DNA of 64,000 nucleotides from NCBI RefSeq assembly GCF_041381155.1, contig NC_091143.1, positions 38,269,996 to 38,333,995 of the forward strand, given 5' to 3'. The notes below the pieces were generated by a model. The model was not told the DNA's origin, ran no database searches, and was given only the letters and a program-made list of their open reading frames with translations. A program made the position numbers and the translations under genes. Every line of letters starts with the position of its first letter. Within the stretch, counting starts at the first letter, position 1. Origin of the DNA: Argopecten irradians (Eukaryota; Mollusca; Bivalvia; Pectinida; Pectinidae). Shown piece after piece: positions 1 to 12,439 of this stretch.

Positions 1-1
1 C

Positions 2-270
2 TTTTGTTTGTGTCATCCTGTGTGTATGATCAGTAGATATTTTATTATTGTTTTGGGTGCTCCTAAGTTCTACAATGACTGTAGCTTTTGTTTGTGTTGT
101 CCTGTGTGTATGGACCAGTAGACATTTTATTATTGTTTTGGGTGCTCCTAAGTTCTACAGTGACTGTAGCTTTTGTTTGTGTCGTCCTGTGTGTATGGAC
201 CAGTAGACATTTTATTATTGTTTTGTTTGTGTCGTCCTGTGTGTATGGACCAGTAGACATTTTATTATTG
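2..270. repeat. 85-bp minisatellite, 2 full and 2 shortened units
   Basis: Two units of about 85 bp begin TTTTGTTTGTGTC and end at GACTGTAGC. Two further units of about 50 bp follow and stop at TTTTATTATTG. The array probably continues left of the window. It ends about 60 bp upstream of the CRTC exon acceptor, so it lies in a CRTC intron. Confidence 0.85.
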
Positions 271-331
271 TTTTGCATCATTTCTGTTGTACATAGTTGT
301 GTGTACTATTTTATATTTTTACAATGTTTAG

Positions 332-3300
332 GTTCCAAATCTTGACCCCAGTAAGCTTTCTTTGGACCCCCGGTTAAAACAGCAGTATTTGCTATACTTA
401 CACCAGCAACAACAGCAGAGACAGCGAGGGGGGCACACCCGCCCCCCGGCCCCTTCCAACAGTAATCTGCGACAGGTGCCTCAAGTTCATATCACTTCCG
501 CATGTGACCAAAATAATTCTCAGGTAATTACTAACAAAATCTGTGCAGGTGGCCGCATGTGGCTATAGCAAGCAACTAACATACTACAAACAAACATGGC
601 TATACAGTGATGCATGACTAGACCTATATAGTAAATAAGATATAAAGATGCAGTACTTCCAGTGATAAACCTGCTAACTTCATCTGATGCTCGACTAGTC
701 CTGTAAAGTAGATGTAAAATATTATAGTCTGCCAGTGAAACCAGCCAAATTCCTTGTTGTACGGTCAAAAATTTGAAGGGATAGTTCATGAGCACTTTAG
801 GTCGTTCATAAGACATCAGCAGAAATAGGTCAGAAACATTTTAGGTCAGTCATAAGACATCAACAGAAATAGGTCAGAAACATTTTAGGTCGTTCATAAG
901 ACATCAGCAGAAATAGGTCAGAAACATTTTAGGTCGTTCAAAAGACATCCGAAGAAATAGGTCAAGAACACTTTAGGTCATTCATAAGACATCATCAGAA
1001 ATAGGTCAGGAACGCTTTAGATCGTTCAAAAGATAAGCAGAAATAGGTCAGAAACACTTTAGGCCGTTCATAGCACATCAACAGAAAGAAGTCAGAAACG
1101 TTTTTGGTCATTCATAAGACATCAGCAGAAAAAGGTCAGAAAGAAGTGCAAAATCCAAGATGGACAACAAAGTCGCCATATTAAAAAACATATCTATTTC
1201 TTATACTTGTTTCAAGGTTGCCAGATGACAGTTAAGGCTCTTAGGCCTCTTATTTCTAAGGACTTTAGCAATTCCTTGAGCATCCCTGTTCCATGTCATT
1301 TCTTCAAGTTTGATAAAACTTACAAACTTCAAAAACATTTTAAAAACCATTGCCTGATTTGAGTAAATGACTGTTACAACGAATCTACTAAATAGACTGC
1401 ATGCATGTTGTTTCTTAATCTTTGAGTTGTGTACTATGTCTCCCCTTCCTCCTACTGTTGTTTTGTATCGTAGTTAATTTATACTATTCTATAATTGTAC
1501 AACACCTCGTCATTATCTACAAAACGAAAGCTCAATATCGTCATTCTTAAAACTAAAGTGTATAGATCACCATTATTAGACGGTGGGCTATGCAAATCGC
1601 CGTTTGTCCGGGTCTGTCCTTCTGTCGGGTCATCCTTTCGTCTGTCCGTAAACAATTGTTGTTTGAGAAAGAATTCAGGGATATATCTCAAATTTTACGT
1701 ATAGGTTACACACTTACCAACGTCCCGATTCTGTTGGGGAAAATCACAATTTCAGACTCCCTAACCTGTTACCGGATGATATTGTTAAAAATACAATAAT
1801 ATCCTGAATTTGATACACCTTCAATCAAAACAGCTGTCATTATACAAAAAATATCAACAATGCTGATTAGGACGGCTTGTTCTGATATACTCAGGTGGAT
1901 CATTCGACAGACTCATTTGTCAAAGATAAAGTCTTTTCCTCCGTCCAAGCTTTTATATGGAAATTCGGATGTTTAATCAATTGACGGTCAATGACTTAAG
2001 AGTATTTAGGTCACCTGAGACAAAGTCTTAAGTGACCTATAATATTCTGATTGTCTTTTGTCTGTTGTGTTTCATTCATCATCTATTGAATTATTTATAT
2101 TTTCGACTTCTCCAAAACTGCTGAATCAAATTCACAAAACTTCTAACTGTTACCTCTTCACCACTAATATACCAATAGTTTGCTGATCATGATTGCTAAT
2201 TGAGGTGTATCATGTTCTTGTAATTGATTGGAGGAGGTTGTGAGAGGGGCAGAAAGAGGTAAAATTGACTACAATTTCAAAAATCTTCTTCTCAACTCGC
2301 AGATTTGGTAGAATCAAATACTCTTCATAACTATATATATAGAAGTTGGGCCTTAAGGCCTTTAACAGAAATTGTGAAAATCATGGCCCTAGGGTCTCAG
2401 AAATTTCCCTGGGGATGGGGTCAAATTTACTTCTGTAGTTCATATAAGGAAAACATAATTTTCAGCGTTATTTCCATAGAAAATCAGCCAAACTTGATTA
2501 GAATTATAGGTTGAGGCAGCATTTTAACATATCAGGGATGAAATTGTTCAGCCGATTGGCTGATTTCAGCCTTTTTGACTTTCAGAAAATAGGTTTCTGC
2601 TACATGTTATTCCATATAATTTTCCCCTAAAAAACAGTCTTTCAGTCTTTTCCAAAATTTCCCATTTTCATCTCTGACATATCTAAATGTGTTCTGGATT
2701 ATCCCCAGGGGGCAAGGCCAAAATTAGTCAACAGGACTAAAATTTCAAAAATCTTCTGAATTCACAGACATGATGGAATCAATTACTCTTTAATCTTGAT
2801 TGTTCAGACCCATGGGCCTCTAGCTCAAGAATTAGGTCTTATCCTACTTCAAAAAAGTAATCCTTGGAAGCATAGACAAAATTTAAAAAAAAAATTCTTG
2901 TTTAGATCCATCAGATGGACTCTTGTTTGAATTGTCTCCTTTCTTCATTTTAAAGATTTGTCACCATTTTGAGAACAAAGTTAATATCTCTTAGTTTAAA
3001 TTGTTGTAGACAGAAAGTATTGGAACTATAATATTCTTATGAAGCAGATATTGCCCAAAATGTTAGCTTAGCTCTTTCTGTACCAGAATTTGACCACAGA
3101 TGAGTGTTGACAGATGGTGGCCATATTGAATTTTGATATGTTTATTCAATATTTTCAAATGGAAAATGGAACAGAAAGGAAAAGCAAAGAAAATTTTACA
3201 TTGAATGACATAGATCATTTTATGGTTGGCGCCAAGATCCCTCTGGGATCTCTTGTCTAAATATGAAGACAAGATGTAATCACGTTTCTTCTGTTTTAAA

Positions 3301-6164
3301 TAAATACTGATGCTTATTGTGATCCTTTACAGGTTACGAAAGCTAAATTAAGTCATACTTCAATCGTTTGGTATTCTTTTTCATACAATTTAAAAAGAAA
3401 AAGTAAGCCATTTGGACATGGATTAAGCATTAGCATTGTCTTTCATGTACTGTCTTTAGTTTCCATTTTTATCATAATCACAGTAGAATATTCTTATATC
3501 ATAGTATCAAATGGGCTTCAAAACAGCATGACTTCATACACTGTCCTCACAGTTTTGTTTGATTTACTATTATTATTACAGAGTTATCTGCCCTTGCGGG
3601 TAGGTATCGATTGATACGTCATGTGTTTAAGTGTGTAACGTCATACTTTTTGGAGAAAACGATGTGAGTTGCGCTCATAAAATAATGATGTAACAATCGA
3701 TACCTACCCGCAAGGGAGCTTACTCTGTAATATGCAAAGACAGAATAGACATTGCCTTGTTTTATAGATACTGAGGACTACTAAAATTCCGTCTTCTTGT
3801 TTACAGCCATCATTAACACAGTACAGGAATAACGTATCCGAGTCTAATTGCCAGTCACCTACATCTCCTCTGTCGCAAACATCTCACTCTCCAGCTCAGT
3901 CGCCTGGCCTGCCACCAACATCCTGGAACAACTCGCCCTTCACCGACACTTACCAGCATCAACAGCAGCAGCAGACAAATGCTCTACAGCACCAGTTTGA
4001 ACAATTCAATATGGTACGTTAAGCTCCTCTGGCTGAAGGGCTATAGTTACTTGCATTCTAGAGTTGGATTTTAAGTTATTAGAAAAAGAACGGGGGGTGT
4101 TACATACAAATCTTTGTTGGTGCAACACCATCCTTCTGTGATCTCTTGTTTGCTCACCTGGATATGGCTTGAAGGGTCAATGGGCTTATATCATGGTCTG
4201 TTATCCGTCAACATTTTTTTAAAATCACTATTGGTCATAGAGATCTGTATAGATCTTGACTCTGAGCTCCCCTGGGGCAGGAGGGGTGGGGGGTCCCTTT
4301 TTGGATAAACATTGGTAAATCCCTTTAAATTGCTGGAGTTCTGCATGGCTTGTAACCAAATATGGTCAGAAATATCCTTGGGAGAAGGGGAACAAAATTT
4401 GGATAAATCTTGGCTCTATGAAACTTTGGAATCATTGAGAAAATAAAAACCAGTTTGGTGATACAAGCCCTCCAAGGTTTTCTTGTTTGATTAATTAAAT
4501 GAGCAATACAATGCCCTCTGGGGCTCTGGTTATATTTAAAGAAATGTATTGTTTTACCAATGTAACGTTGTTTGTTTGTAGTCACAAGACAACCACTTCA
4601 TATCATCATCATCTGATTCCTCATTGTTGACCAATGGAGCGACAAGCAGTGCTATCTACACATCTCCTCAGAACACTTCAATAAACTTTAGCCAGGCCCC
4701 TGGCCTGTCAGGCAGCAGTCAGGACCTCCACCAACACTATTTTCAACAACAAATGGACTCAGAACGAATTTCTCAAAAATGTGCTACTGTAGCCAACCCT
4801 GCTGTGCAGTATCTTCAACAGCAGCCTGCACAGCAGCAGCAAAATATTTTACAACAACAACAACAGCAGCAGACGAGTGGTAAAATTCCAGATATCATAT
4901 TCACAGGTATCAACTCTTACTTGTTTCCAGGTATCAACATTTCATTACTTTCCTTGTTGGTGTTAGCAATAGGGCCTGTGCATTTTTGTTTTGGTAGCAG
5001 TTTGCTTTTAATTGGTATGTAGAATCTAGCAATTCCTTATTTAAGTGAATACTTATTTTGTTTGCCCCTTTGTGAAAAACCGATTAAACATCTACTCCTT
5101 AACTACTTGGAGGAATTTCAGTGAAACTTAAGCTTGGTGGCAATATTCCTCAAACAAGTAAATCTGGGCGGCCTCCTCCCCTTCCATTTATCGATTTGTA
5201 TTTATTGCTTTGCTTGTGTCTGTTTTGTATTTCTGGATTTTAAGTTGATTTTTACATCATTTGATAGGCACCATTAATACTATGTGTTGTTGTGAACTTT
5301 TAGTTTTTAGCTTTCAATATCATTATTTTCCCAAATAACAACTGCTTATATTATAGAAGTTTTTTTTTTTAAGTTTTGAAGTTTTGATATGTTACTTTCA
5401 TATATATTCACTTCTAATTTCTCAAACCTGATGCTCGAAACTTTTATCCTCATGTGTTTTGTACTGATAGGGAATGCAAGTTATCGTCATTGTTGACTTT
5501 GTCGCCTGCAATACAAAGGCAACATAATAGATATTGTATCGGTGTTCGCAAATAAATTTCAATATCAAACATCAATTTTTCAATTAAAATAATTTTTTGC
5601 ATGTTTAACGCTTTCTCTGATGATGCATTAATCTTTCACAGAAATTTGTCCCCTTATCCTTCATGATGGGGTTGATGTATACTTACTTCCAGTTGGACAG
5701 AGAAACAAATAATTGTGAAAGAATTAAACAGTTTATTGCAGTGTTAAAATATTGTAAATAAAATAACTATATTGAACAATAATCTTGTTATGTCGACATG
5801 GTAGATATGGATGATACTCCAATTTGATATGCTATAGTTTTCCCCACCCTTACTGATCTAAGTTAGATATATATATTGTAGCATGTTTTATAAGCCCACA
5901 TGTTTTTGTGTACTTGACAGTTTACCACTTAATATTGCAGGTGTTGATGATAATTTGATGGGGAAACAAGACTTTGCGAAGGAAATAGGTAACGCAATTA
6001 CAGCTGGCATGCCTGATGCCTTTGATACAGAATTCTTTACTTCTGACGAGGCTCTCAAAGTAGGCCTTGATCCCTTGGACTTAGATGGATTACAGATGCT
6101 AACAGACCCCACCATGTTAACGGACCCAGCCACTGAGGAAAGCTTTAAACTAGATCGCTTATAG
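332..6164 (+). CDS. CRTC: CREB-regulated transcription coactivator (CRTC/TORC), 3' part, four coding exons
   Basis: CRTC proteins bind the CREB bZIP domain in the nucleus and recruit the transcription machinery; in resting cells phosphorylation by SIK/AMPK kinases keeps them cytoplasmic. Four exons join in frame: 332-523, 3807-4013, 4582-4906 and 5941-6164, with intron phases 0, 0 and 1, giving 315 residues plus stop TAG. The N-terminal CREB-binding half lies left of the window. Visible are glutamine-rich tracts (QQQQQ near the start, a run before TSGKIPDIIFT), a Ser/Pro-rich segment (SPTSPLSQTSHSPAQSPG), and the diagnostic C-terminal transactivation segment with LDPLDLDGLQMLTDP and the ending EESFKLDRL, which matches the vertebrate CRTC pattern (I-P-x-I-I-x-T, then DPLxLDGLxML, then a DRL end). 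The third exon could read through its donor into a short alternative tail ending in the following intron, but the spliced form restores the conserved end. Family assignment is firm; paralogue number is not, as invertebrates usually have one CRTC. Confidence 0.93.
785..1143. repeat. About 45-bp tandem repeat, around 8 units
   Basis: Imperfect units carry the core TTCATAAGACATCAGCAG, then AAATAGGTCAGAAACA and TTTTAGGTCG. The array lies inside the CRTC intron that follows exon 332-523. It degrades at its right end. Confidence 0.85.
1213..3270. repeat. Degenerate dispersed repeats filling a CRTC intron
   Basis: This stretch has no supported exon. It holds pieces of several dispersed repeats that recur elsewhere: CAGATGACAGTTAAGGCTC near 1214 (compare 8279 and 24613), a GGTCACCTGAGACAAAGTC segment near 2011 (compare the reverse complement near 46660), GGGCCTTAAGGCCTTTAACAG near 2346, and GGCGCCAAGATCCCTCTGGG near 3228 (compare 22634). 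Together they look like overlapping old insertions. Confidence 0.55.
3560..3747. mobile_element. Short inverted-repeat element, family 1, copy 1
   Basis: The arms read CAGAGTTATCTGCCCTTGC then GGGTAGGTATCGATTG on the left, and the reverse complement CAGAGTAAGCTCCCTTGCGG then GTAGGTATCGATTG on the right. The core has CRE-like TACGTCA and TGATGTAA motifs. The right end continues with AATATGCAAAGACAGAATA, which is also present at the 26.9-kb copy and, inverted, at the left of the 51.3-kb copy, so the element is longer than the obvious palindrome. It has no coding capacity. It lies in a CRTC intron. Confidence 0.7.
4110..4545. repeat. Dispersed 'AGCTCACCTGG' family, degenerate copy
   Basis: It shares the order of motifs with the better copies at 14.3, 20.1, 33.3 and 42.1 kb: a GCTCACCTGGATATGGCTTG start, GTCAACATTTTTTTAAAATC, TAGAGATCTG, a GGGGCAGGAGGGG box, TAACCAAATATGGTCAGAAA, CCTTGGGAGAAGGGGAAC, and a tail with CAATGCCCTCTGGGGCTC. 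No protein is encoded. Confidence 0.6.
5085..5200. repeat. Dispersed repeat fragment
   Basis: ACTCCTTAACTACTTGGAGG followed by AATTTCAGTGAAACTT and GGTGGCAATATTCCT recurs near 35500-35560 (CTCCTTTACTACCGGAGGGG, TTTCAATGAAACTTGGTGGC). It lies in the last CRTC intron. The rest of that intron, to 5940, shows only AT-rich sequence. Confidence 0.45.
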
Positions 6165-6463
6165 GAGATTCCAGCATGCCAATCAGCGCTTTACATTTGT
6201 GTCTTTACAGTTTTTAACGTCTTAGAAATCTTTAAAAAGTTATTGGCTCTGTCAATCAACACATTTAAATTCACCCCAGGATTCCCCTTCCCTTGTAGTG
6301 ACCACAACTACTGCTAGCCGGCAGAAGGAACTGAAAATGAACTGTCACAAAGGACGTACGGTTTTTGTTGTGACTTTTGTACTGGTGAAAGCATTGTATT
6401 ACTGTTCCCTGCATACATTGGCATTCCTTGGTTACTTTTGTGAATTAGGCACAACATTGGTTA

Positions 6464-6513
6464 AGGAGAGAGAGGAAGTTGTAGAGAGAGAGAGAGAGAA
6501 AAAGAGAGAGAGC
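6464..6513. repeat. GA-rich microsatellite
   Basis: Interrupted (GA)n tract: GAGAGAGAGG, then TTGTAGAGAGAGAGAGAGAG, AAAAAGAGAGAGAG. It lies about 300 bp beyond the CRTC stop codon. Confidence 0.85.
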
Positions 6514-7207
6514 ATGCTCAAAAGAATGTGATATATTAATAGATCAACAATGATGTTGTATGGAATTCTGCTGTCTAGATTATTTTACTGTTTAACAAAG
6601 AGTTTTACATCCTGTGCCAGAAATATTTTAATATTCTTACATTAAGCAGGCGAGGTATTTAATACTGATTGAGTAGCTCTTTTATTATGATGAGGTTTAT
6701 ACCTGCAGAAAACAGCACTCGTTATCACTTGCAGAACAAAGTTGTATAAATAAGAAGTTACAAGGTTTGTTACTACTTCCAGTATTAACTTTATTGTCTG
6801 ACATACTTTGTCACCTTTAAAATATCCAAGAGTTCTACTTGGGCAAATCTCCCCTTGTCTGAAGATGTTCATTTACATATGTATTACATCCTGGTACCAA
6901 TATATCAGGCCTTAGATGCAGGGTTGGGCCAGGTATTGCTAGAGTAATCTCCCTTCAATTGACTAGATCATTTTTATCAGCAAAGCTTAAAAAAACAAAT
7001 TTTGATTCTAAAATATACATAGACACACACATTATTTACTTCTTAAATTATAAATGAGCTCAAAATAAAAAAAAATTGAGTTAATGGGATTCTGTACCTT
7101 TATTTAACTATAAATGTTTTTTGATAGTATTTCATTGACTTTAGAAGTGCCCAATATATTGTATGATACCTGCTTGTCAAGCTTGTATACAGGTGTTATA
7201 AACACAG

Positions 7208-7410
7208 TACCGTATTAAACCCAATAAGCGCCCAGGGCGCTTAAGAAATTGATAAAAATGAAAAGGTGCTAAAAAGTCGAAATTATTGCAAATCTATACA
7301 GTTTTATGTAATTTTGGTCCTTATTTATGCATGGGCAATTGAAATTGAGGCCTCAAAAAGGGGGAGGGGCGCTTATAGGGACATGGGCGCTTATTGGGTC
7401 GAATACGGTA
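7208..7410. mobile_element. Short palindromic element with 26-bp terminal inverted repeats
   Basis: Left end TACCGTATTAAACCCAATAA then GCGCCC. The right end is its near-perfect inverse, GGGCGCTTATTGGGTC then GAATACGGTA. The interior of about 150 bp is AT-rich and non-coding. This is a classic MITE structure, but the superfamily is not assigned. Confidence 0.7.
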
Positions 7411-7599
7411 TTAGTCAGTAATCACTGAAAGGCTTGATTGATGGAAAATTTAATAGTAAGGTTTAAATATATGGTGACTTAACTTTTCCAATTTTGGATA
7501 TATAAACCCTTTCCAGTACTGTGTCTATTCCCATATATGACAAGCAGAGATATATTGAAAGATCCCATACCATAGGATTTCCTTGCTAATCATAATTGC

Positions 7600-8290
7600 T
7601 GTTAAGGTCATTTAACCCAGGATGACCTATAGTCATCATGCTTCTTCCATCGTCATGAGCTGTTCGTCGTCTGTGAACTTTTTATTCAAACAACTTCTCA
7701 ATAACCAAAAGGCCCAGGGGGCTGATAAAGGGCCTGTAGCATTCTGAGACAAAGAGCTACCAAGTTTGTTCAAATGCTGGAATGAAGGGATACCAAATTT
7801 GTTCAAATTAATGACCTTCGCATTCTGAGACAAAGAGCTACCAAGTTTGTTCAAATGCTGGAATGAAGGGATACCAAATTTGTTCAAATTAATTACCTTA
7901 ACTGCCATTTAAGGTCACAGGGGTAAAATAGGCTAAAATGTTTAAACACATTCTTGTTTTTGTTTGTTTGATAAATTAAAGTCCTATTACCAGCCATGGT
8001 CATGTAAGGACGGCCTCTCGTGTAAGTAGTGCAATGCATGTGCTAAGTGCGAGGTGCATGTTTTGGGTATAATTCGTGTTGTATCTTGTATAGTTGAACT
8101 CTTGCCCTTTTTATAGTGCTATATCAATACGCAAGAGGCCTAGATACCTGTTAATGTAAAAGTTTGTTCAATGAATGACCTTGACTATCATTTAAGGTCA
8201 CAGGGGTCAAATAGGCTACACTCTTTACCAACTGACTGTGTAGTTCAGTTCTTCTATATATTGTGTTGTATTATAGTCAGATGACCGTTA
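7600..8290. repeat. Dispersed 'GATGACCTATAG' repeat with an internal 81-bp duplication
   Basis: CAGGATGACCTATAGTCATC and the following ATGCTTCTTCC match a second copy near 13300 (CAGGATGACCTATAGTTTTC). Inside, an 81-bp unit starting GCATTCTGAGACAAAGAGCT occurs twice in tandem, at 7739 and 7820. The motif GGTCACAGGGG plus TCAAATAGG recurs near the end, again as at 13.6 kb. CAGATGACCGTTAAGGCCCA follows at 8279. Confidence 0.65.
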
Positions 8291-8640
8291 AGGCCCATTA
8301 GGCCTCTTTGTTTTCAGGCAACCTGGACCTGAAGAGCCGGTTAGCTTATGTCATGGCGTGGCATCCGTACATCACCATTTCCTGGGCAGGAGGGGCAGAT
8401 TAATTGAAGTAAAAATTCTTTGAATTGCTACTAGTCATTATAGAGTTCATAATGAACTGTAAACAACTTTGGCCGGAAACGTCTTTTGGGGAAGGAAAAT
8501 AGAGTTTGTATAAATGTGACCCCTTTGGGACTCGAAGGATGGGGCCCAACCGGGAAATTACAAGTAAATCTTGGAGGAAGTGGACACCACCCCCGTATTC
8601 AGGGCATTTCTTGATTTTTTTTATCTATATATATATATAT
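8291..8640. repeat. Dispersed 'AGCTCACCTGG' family, degenerate copy
   Basis: ACCTGGACCTGAAGAGCCGG, GGAGGGGCAGATTAATTGAA, TAGAGTTCATAATGAACTG and GGCCGGAAACGTCTTTTGGG follow the order of the family. It ends in a (TA)n tract at about 8626-8641. Confidence 0.5.
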
Positions 8641-9350
8641 ATAGAATTTCTTGTTGATTTTAAATAATAGAATGTCAGCAGTTAATGTTGGCATGATGGT
8701 GAAGAAGTGCTTGTTATATAATTTCTAGAGAGATTGCTGAATGTTACATACTTCTGCTTCATTTTCACATTTTACTTTTAAAAGATGAATATAAGAATGT
8801 GTGTTATAAACCTGTTCGTAGATACACATAACAATTGGTTATTTTAAATGTTTAAAATTATGATTTTGAAATGTGTATTAAGTCAAACAAACAATTATCT
8901 ATCCTTAATTATCATGAGTAATTTAGTTGTTTACTGGTTTACTGGAAGCAGTAGTACAAAATTCCAGTTAACATCTGTGTTGCTTAGCTTTTGACAAATT
9001 CAAGTTTGATAAAAAATAAAAAAAATTCTGGGCCTTGAATCAAAATAAAGATTTAAAAGAATCCCTCGTATGACCATATACAAATCTCTTTTTACAGTGA
9101 ATATGTTTTCATTTTTTATTCCAAATTATGTTTGCAGTATTTGAAAATGCGTCATCAATTTCTGAACTGAATTAATTTAGGAAAAAAGAAAGAAAAAAAG
9201 TGATTATAAGTGGAGGAACTGAGAAGAAAGGGTAGTGTGTATTATTACAGACTAGAACAGAAGCTTGGCAGCAAATTTACAGTTGATATTGCAAGATTTA
9301 TAACAAGATTTTAAATATATATTGTCTGTGATTTTAAATGTTTTAATAAA

Positions 9351-10190
9351 AAAATATATGCTGTATTTAACTCTTATTTCATGTGTGTTAACCAGTTATG
9401 GACATATAGATATAAGCCTATGTCCAACATTCAATAATTAACAATTTAGATGTTTAAAAATGTTGAATTTGGACAGCTGATTTATATTTTAACTGATAAA
9501 TTTTGGGTGCCACACCATGAAATATGAGTTATTTACAGTACATTGATATGTAACCCCCTCTGGACAATCAACTGAATTATAACCTTGAAATGTCCTCAAA
9601 CAGCTCCTACAAAAGTACTGGACAGACGCTCTTTAATGGACGTGTCTGCAAGTGAGTGTGTTTTATTGCATAACATGAAATGTTTGTGTTTGGTGTATAG
9701 TAGTTAAATTTGCAGGGACGTTTATTATCGCTATACTTATGTTTTCACTTAAGTCTGTGAATTCTAAACTACAGCGAACAATAGATCAAAGAATTATCAA
9801 ACATTAGTCAACCTAAAAAATGGAATCGAATATATCCCATATAGAAAACTGCGACATATTGAGCCCGCAAATTGCACTTTTTTCACAGACCCAAATTTCA
9901 CGAAACAGTCTCGAGTCTCTAACTTTCTTAAGCTTAGATTTAGCTAACGAAAGATGATATTAGAAAAATTTAATTTTGATCAGTGAAGTATAAATTCAAG
10001 TGTAAGAAAACTGGAAAAAAAATCATGATTTACTGTTGGAATGATTATGCTAAAATAGCTGTCGTCAACATCTGATTCAGTAATCTTCTGTAGAAAATTA
10101 GCTGTCATTGGGAAGGAGATAAAATAGATGTACTTACATGTACAGAGCTGTAAAATCCTTCTACAAGACAAACATTTCATGTTGTGCAAA
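9351..10190. other. No supported feature (AT-rich intergenic)
   Basis: No exon with acceptable splice sites, no RNA gene and no repeat with a partner in the window was recognised here. Short open frames are not supported by composition or junctions. Confidence 0.4.
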
Positions 10191-10196
10191 TCAGTA

Positions 10197-10371
10197 CAGT
10201 AAAACCTGCTATAAAGGACACCTTTATATAAAGGATTCCTGTCTACTAAGGACAGATTTATCAACCCTATTTGGTGCAATTTATTATTTAATTAACCTTT
10301 ATAAAAGACACCTGTCGAAAAAGGACAATGTTGCTGTGTCTCTTGTGTGTCTTTATAGACAGGTTCGACTG
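10197..10371. mobile_element. Pogo/Tigger-like MITE with TA target duplication
   Basis: It begins CAGTAAAACCTGCTATAAAG, then GACACC. It ends with the inverse of a similar terminus (CTTTATAGACAGGTTCGACTG), and TA lies immediately outside both ends (10195-10196 and 10372-10373). Internally GGACACC-type boxes recur in both orientations. The CAGTAAAACC terminus resembles that of the larger element at 16817-18015. Confidence 0.7.
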
Positions 10372-10373
10372 TA

Positions 10374-11224
10374 CTTTATATCCTCTTTGGATCTTGTTTA
10401 GATATTTACAGATTGTACGTCCTAGCTGGGCGTTAGAGTAAGGATGGTGTATTGTTGCCTGTTTCTCACCTGTCGTATCTTTATTATTTGTTGCAGAATT
10501 TATTTATATGTATAGTTGGCTATTATTGGATGGTGCAATGTCGGTGTCATCCTCAAGTGCTGTGTTGCAGCTATGTACATATTACAGATTATCTATTGGT
10601 TTTAGCTCGTTTGTAGTTACAAAGGACCCGCACGGGCAGTTTGACAAATTCAATGGTCTAGTCATACAATAACCCTGTACTGTTCACGAATTTTCAAAAC
10701 ATTAAAAGAAAAATGCATGTGAGTGGAGAGTGATAGAGAATGATGCTATAATTTGGTAATTTTTCATGTAGAAAACTTTTAGGTACTCATACATACAAGT
10801 ATGTATACAGTCATCATGATCATTGATGTTTCATTTGCATTAATACGGATATCGTTTGTCAAATTTCATGCATTGATTTTTATATGTCTTCATTTCTGAT
10901 AATCCACGATTGTCTCCATCATTGTCACAGAAACGGTTTGCATCTCATTGCTCCTTTGTGGTTGGTCGATCAGAACACAGTCACCTGTAAACAGAACTTT
11001 TCACACTTCACTGAATTCATTGTATTGTTATGTATATAGTCGGAGGGAGCTGGTGGTTCTCCGTGATCTGCTGAATGGCGTTTTTAAATGTAGTTTTATG
11101 CTGACTAGCGTGGCCTGTAATTGTAATGTAAACTTAACATTTTATCAATATTCTTAAAATACATGAAATTTCTAAAATGTGTTCCTGAAGGAGCATAGTT
11201 TGTCAAATGTTACTGTTTGTTGAA
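10374..11224. other. No supported feature
   Basis: No exon, RNA gene or repeat pair was recognised. Open frames here have no splice or homology support. Confidence 0.4.
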
Positions 11225-11520
11225 TAGTACACTGGTATATTAACCCGACATATTCGTCTTATTATATTCAGTGTTAATTAATACGATGGTGTATGATCCC
11301 GACATATTTGGCTAATTTTACTCTTTCGATTAGTATGATTGGGTATTATCGCGACATATTTGGCTAATTTTATTCTGTCAATTAATATGATTGGGTATTA
11401 CCCCGATATATTTGGCTAATTTTACTCTTTCGATTAGTATGATCGGGTATTACCCCGACATATTTGGCCAATGTTGCTGTGTGTCAATTGGTATACTGGC
11501 ATATTATCCCGACACAAAGT
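11225..11520. repeat. About 52-bp tandem repeat, 5-6 units
   Basis: Units contain GGTATTACCCCGACATATTT, then GGCTAATTTTACTCTTTCGA and TTAGTATGAT. The central three are the best conserved and the outer ones are diverged. Confidence 0.85.
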
Positions 11521-12430
11521 AACAATGACATGTTGTCATGGCAATCATTACATGGTCTTGGGGGTACCCTGAAGTGTTACGGGCGCTAAGGTGGCTTCTC
11601 TTGTTGTGATAATGTTTGACGTAGTATTGTAAATGTCATTGATATTAGTGTACAGCTCGCTTGGTCTCCTAATTGTGTCCGATACCTAGTGTTAAAAAAG
11701 AGTAAATTTACCACCCATTCATAATCACAGCTATAGCTGACCTAGTGTCCTGTTGGTTACATGATAGACAGACACTTTACTAAAAAAACTACGGTGAAGG
11801 TAACTGGCCTGAATATACTATAAAATATATGTACAAGACCAAGTTTTATGTAGTCAATAAATACTTGAGCTTGCTACTTGTATAACTTATACAAACCATT
11901 TCATTGAGATACCGGTGTTTTTGTTACCATTTGTTACCTGTATTTATGTTCTTAATGTCCATTGTTAAGCTCTATTTGTTGATAATGCAGGTTGCTATAC
12001 TTGAGGCATTGATCTGTGGTTGTGTCTAACTATCCATCACATCCTTGTCAAAAGGCTAGTTACTAGTGTAAGAATCACTGATTATAGGATATTGTTTCTA
12101 AGCCAAGTTGAGCCCTTTGTTACATTCCACTGGTGTTGTTGATGAACATGTATTTTACAGCTTATTGTTATGTGTTAGGTAAAGGACAAAACATTTTGTT
12201 TGATGTGACCTTGTTGTAGACCCCCAACATTGCATTGTAGAACCTTTTTAGGTCATCCTCTCTATAATTCATATACATTACATTTTTTATGGCTGCGTTG
12301 TATATCTACACCTCTAAACTGTAATTTTTGACTGAACTCATTTAAGCTTGTGACCTGGACTTCTAAGACATTAATAAGGACATTGTCGTATAGACTGAAA
12401 CTTTAGATCACATGACAGTGAAGACTGAAT
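11521..12430. other. No supported feature
   Basis: Intergenic sequence with no recognised exon, RNA gene or partner repeat. Confidence 0.35.
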
Positions 12431-12439
12431 TTTCTGACC

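Larger units (their letters stand above)
6165..9350 (+). other. CRTC: Probable CRTC 3' untranslated region and flank
   Basis: No further coding exon is visible after the TAG at 6162-6164. An AATAAA occurs at 9345-9350 in TTTTAATAAAAAAA, but the true cleavage site is unknown and the transcript could end earlier or later. The stretch also contains the separately listed GA microsatellite, a palindromic element, and dispersed repeats. The extent is inferred, not seen. Confidence 0.3.

Noticed and set aside
4907-5022. Read-through extension of CRTC exon 3 to a stop in the intron
   Set aside because: The conserved CRTC C-terminus is reached only by splicing at GTATCA (4907) to 5941; read-through would remove it. 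A minor isoform cannot be excluded.
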